64,000 nucleotides of DNA from Apteryx mantelli. Lineage: Eukaryota; Chordata; Aves; Apterygiformes; Apterygidae. Position numbers and translations under genes: made by a program. The notes under the pieces were generated by a model. The model was not told the DNA's origin. It ran no database searches and saw only the letters and a program-made list of their open reading frames with translations. Where the stretch lies: positions 141,354,288-141,418,287 of the forward strand of contig NC_089978.1 of NCBI RefSeq assembly GCF_036417845.1, given 5' to 3'. Below, one piece after another: positions 60,687-64,000 of this stretch. Positions within the stretch are counted from its first letter, which is position 1; each line of letters opens with the position of its first letter.

Positions 60687-63600
60687 AATGACCTCATGCT
60701 CATTTTTATGAACAAATTCAGAAATGAGGGGAAACAATGGCCAAAATGTGATCAAACCTGGTTTCCTTTCTCAGGGCTTTTCTGCCATTTCTTATATTGC
60801 TTGAAATCAGGAATACTTAGTTCCCCCCCCCTTTTTTTTTTGCAATGGTAAAGCTAAGCTAGAAATGGTGTTTTCTCTCTGAATATGCAGTATGCTCCAT
60901 CCACAAAATTCCTATCTCATAATCTCCCAGAAATATATTTCACAAATGAAGTGACCTTCAATCCACCAAGATTGTACTGCAGATGTCAAAAGCGACTTGA
61001 GTTTCCAAGCTTCACGCACAGCTTTCTGACAAGAAAGTTATTTGATTTGCTAGTCAAGATTTATAGTAATATTACATTTACAAATACTTTGTAAAAGACT
61101 GATGGATATGATAAGTGTGATACACATATCAGCAGAATTTATCATAGATGCTGTAAGTACATCAGTCAAAGGTGTTTTATAGGGTGTTGTAAGCAACCTT
61201 TCGACCTTTGTGGGAGTCTATAAGAAACAAATCATCATTTATTAACCCTGTAAAAGTTATTTATGCATGTAACCTTAAGATAAAGCCTCAAGCAGAAAGT
61301 TCCAGAGTAAGAAATGATTTCCGTACTGATAACACTGGGAGTTTTTATGTTGACTTTACTGAGACTGAGATCAGGCAGAAAGCAAGCCTGCCAGGAGCAG
61401 TTCTGGAGCAGCTTTTTCCTTGCTAATGTCATCTGACTGCTTCTTTTGGAGGAAGTAGGTGGAACCTGATTTTCCAGCAGTCGGTCGTTGGCCAGGTCTC
61501 ACCAGAAGGGGTGTAAGCCATGGCAATTGCAGCATGCAGAACACCTCAGCCCTGTGTCAGCTCTGCTGATCAGACTCCATCAGAGCAAAGGCATGTTTTT
61601 ATATGCTTAAAAAGGCAGCATGAGAAGGAAGTCCATAAGATGAGAAGGTCCCTGTGACCCCATGTGGATTTAAGCTGTTCCTGGCCTTCCTTCACCCAAG
61701 TAGAGACAAGCCACTGACTACAGCAAGGCAAGGATTTTATGTAAAAATGTCTGAAAACAACCAGTGCAGTAAATGTGAACATTTAAAAATGCCTGTAGAA
61801 GAGTTTAAATGACTGATATTTCCAGTTTAGATTTTTCTCTTAGGAAAACTCAAGAAGTCCGTGTTAGTTATGATTAAAAAGAAGTAAAATGTCCTACCTC
61901 ATTATCTACCTACATCAGCTGAGGAGGAGATTTTATATGTTGACTCTATTGATAAGGGCTCAACTTATAGCTCTAACATTTCACTTCCTTTTGCTTCAGT
62001 TTTTCCATATATATAACAGATATCATTAGAATTTGGCCCAGATTTTGGAAACGTATTTAAGCATTGCTGTCTTCAACCCACCAGGGCCTATGTTGGAAGC
62101 AAAGCTACCCTCCCATTTTCAAGAGACACTTCAGCACTAATGTGACTAATTATCCTCCCTGGCCTCCCCTGAGACTTGCTCTCCTGAGTCCCTACTTCAT
62201 TTTTAGCTCACTTTTTCTGATGAAAAAGTCCTACTCAGCCGGGTGAAAGATGCTGAGGAGTAAGGGCTACTGTTTAGCAGGATGCAGCCAACTTGTTATT
62301 TTGTGGCTATGGTAGGTCTGTGGGCTGTAAGAGACAGCTCTGTAATAAGATCAGTTGTTGAAATACACATCCTCCTCAGGCCCCTGCCCAAGGCACTCAG
62401 CTAGGCAGAAGTCCATGTTGCTGTGCCAATTTGTACCCCACACTTCAGGGTTGGACACAGCCTTGGTCTGACAGGGCACATACTACAGCAGCTGAAGACC
62501 TGCTCCTCATCCCCTATACCCATATAAAACTAGGTCTGTTCTCAATAAAAGAATTACAGTTTATGGTGTTGATGCATAGACAGTTTACATTTCTTCATTC
62601 ACTCATTAATACAGTGAGAAACCAGTCCGCATGTTACATTTATAATGGGGATAGTTCTTCTAAGGAGACCTTGGGAAGCCTACAGTGATCCAGTCTTCTT
62701 ACCTGAAGGTAGACAAGTCAATGTAATTCCTAGGTTTGGGGGCTTCTTTGGGGTTTTTTTGTTTGGTTGTTTTTTTTAGGCAGGCTTACGTCACCACTTC
62801 TGGCCCACACAAGGCCCCCAAAATAAGCCATGATTCTCTGATTCACAAAAGCTAGAACATTTCTGTAGCCTCTCTCCCAATAATCTAAAGTAAAAGAGAT
62901 ATTGCTCTGCAAAGGAAAGTAAAACCTCTCTTTTGGCTCTGCTAAGGGGAAAGTAGGCACTCAAACAATCCAAAAAATATCTCCTGCTCAGTCTTGGAAA
63001 AAAAAAAAAAAAGCTCCAGTTGAGAAGTGCATGTCAGATTAAAATAATAGTTTCTTATTCCATTTTCATTTGAACTGAATTATCCCTGCTACCAGCCAGT
63101 TGTGCTTGCCATGGTGTCCTTTACAGCACTCCCTCCTATGCAGGCATCCCTGATGGGCACTGCCAGGAGCCCTTTCTGTTCTCATCCTGCTGACCTGACT
63201 TTGCCATCACCAAGTGGTTGAGACCTGTGTTTGAGCAAGAGATCAATGTCTCCAGGGAAATCACTTCTTTAAAGCAGATACAGGCCTTACAGTTGGTTCT
63301 GGATGAACACAGCTTCAGTCCTACCTCCATTTCAGATCTATGCATTAATTTAAGAATATAGCCAACACAACTGCCACAAACACAGAAATTAAGCTCATCT
63401 CAGCTGCACTCTATGCATGTAGGTCACATGAAATGTCATCTATTAAAACGCATAATACAGCATATTAGCTTCAAGGCCCGGTGAACATTGCTTTGCGTGC
63501 AGTGCAAAGAAAACTAATTCATATTAGGCCTTGATTAAGCAAAATCAACCTAGGAATTCCCCAGCTTTTCTAAAAGCAAATAAGACTAACTAAGCTATAT

Positions 63601-64000
63601 TTCCTTCAGGCAGCCTCTTATTTCCCACACTAAACAGAGATAAGATATCTCCAGAACTTGCTATCTTGGAATTTTGCTTTTTCTTAAAGAAAAAGGTCAG
63701 AACTTCTTCTTCATGTGTCTGTGGCCTTACAGGGGTCTGAATACAACTAAGCAGAGCAATGGCTTTAGCTCAACTGGGGGACATTTCTAGCTACACTCTA
63801 AACTGCTGTTGGGATTTAAACAGGAGGAAATGACAAACAAAGCCCAAAAACACAACTCCTGATGTGCTATCCTTGGGGCCCAATTCACACCAGATTTAAT
63901 AATCCTCAGGAATCCTGTCTGAGGTATATCAAGTCACCTGCCCATCCCTTCACACAAAAGCAGGCTGAAATTCATTGTTGTTAGAGAAAGTAGAGTAATT
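60687..64000. other. Intergenic block downstream of CR1
   Basis: AT-rich sequence with no recognised gene or CpG island. T/C homopolymers occur at 60823-60840, a G/T-rich stretch at 62737-62780 and a 14-base A run near 62998-63012. Short open frames on both strands have no domain content. Confidence 0.5.

Overview
The window looks like nuclear DNA of a bird. The main reasons are a near-full-length but decayed CR1 LINE (56.5-60.7 kb), two shorter CR1 3' ends, an ERV solo LTR, a vertebrate-type CpG island and spliced gene structure. Almost all open frames are short and lack coding character. The sequence is AT-rich and gene-poor, apart from the CpG island and the retroelement.

One gene is well supported, on the + strand at about 12.5-24.4 kb: a CDKN1A (p21CIP1)-type cyclin-dependent kinase inhibitor. 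It has a GC-rich promoter/first exon (CpG island 12.6-13.6 kb, donor at 12875), a main coding exon (16873-17315) and a small last coding exon (21483-21550). Joining the two coding exons gives 153 residues: an N-terminal cyclin/CDK-inhibitory domain (RRNLFG ... WNFDF ... FYH), a basic KKRRQTS stretch and a PCNA-binding PIP box (QTSLTDYY). The PIP box is split by the intron at the same codon position I recall for human p21, so the second exon is real although it encodes only 22 residues. The possible first-exon/second-exon junction creates an ATG in frame with the CDI domain, so the N-terminus may be longer than the obvious ATG suggests.

Layout: 1-12.5 kb intergenic, with simple repeats and a small tandem duplication; 12.5-24.4 kb the CDKN1A-like gene with two introns of about 4 kb; 24.2 kb a palindromic repeat; 25.6 kb an old CR1 3' end (minus strand); 27.1-28.0 kb possible hAT-like remnants and microsatellites; 32.6 kb a 5'-truncated CR1 (+); 33-52 kb intergenic, with purine/pyrimidine-skewed tracts, a G-quadruplex motif and a perfect A/T hairpin; 52.4-53.2 kb a 780-bp ERV solo LTR with a 5-bp target-site duplication; 56.5-60.7 kb the large CR1, with ORF1 and ORF2 broken by stops and frameshifts; 60.7-64 kb intergenic.

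I found no tRNA, rRNA, CRISPR or bacterial-type operon. I see no new multi-gene system. The most interesting item is the p21-like gene itself: a CDKN1 family member alone in a gene-poor, AT-rich region, without a recognisable second cyclin-binding motif, and with a possible exon-junction start codon.
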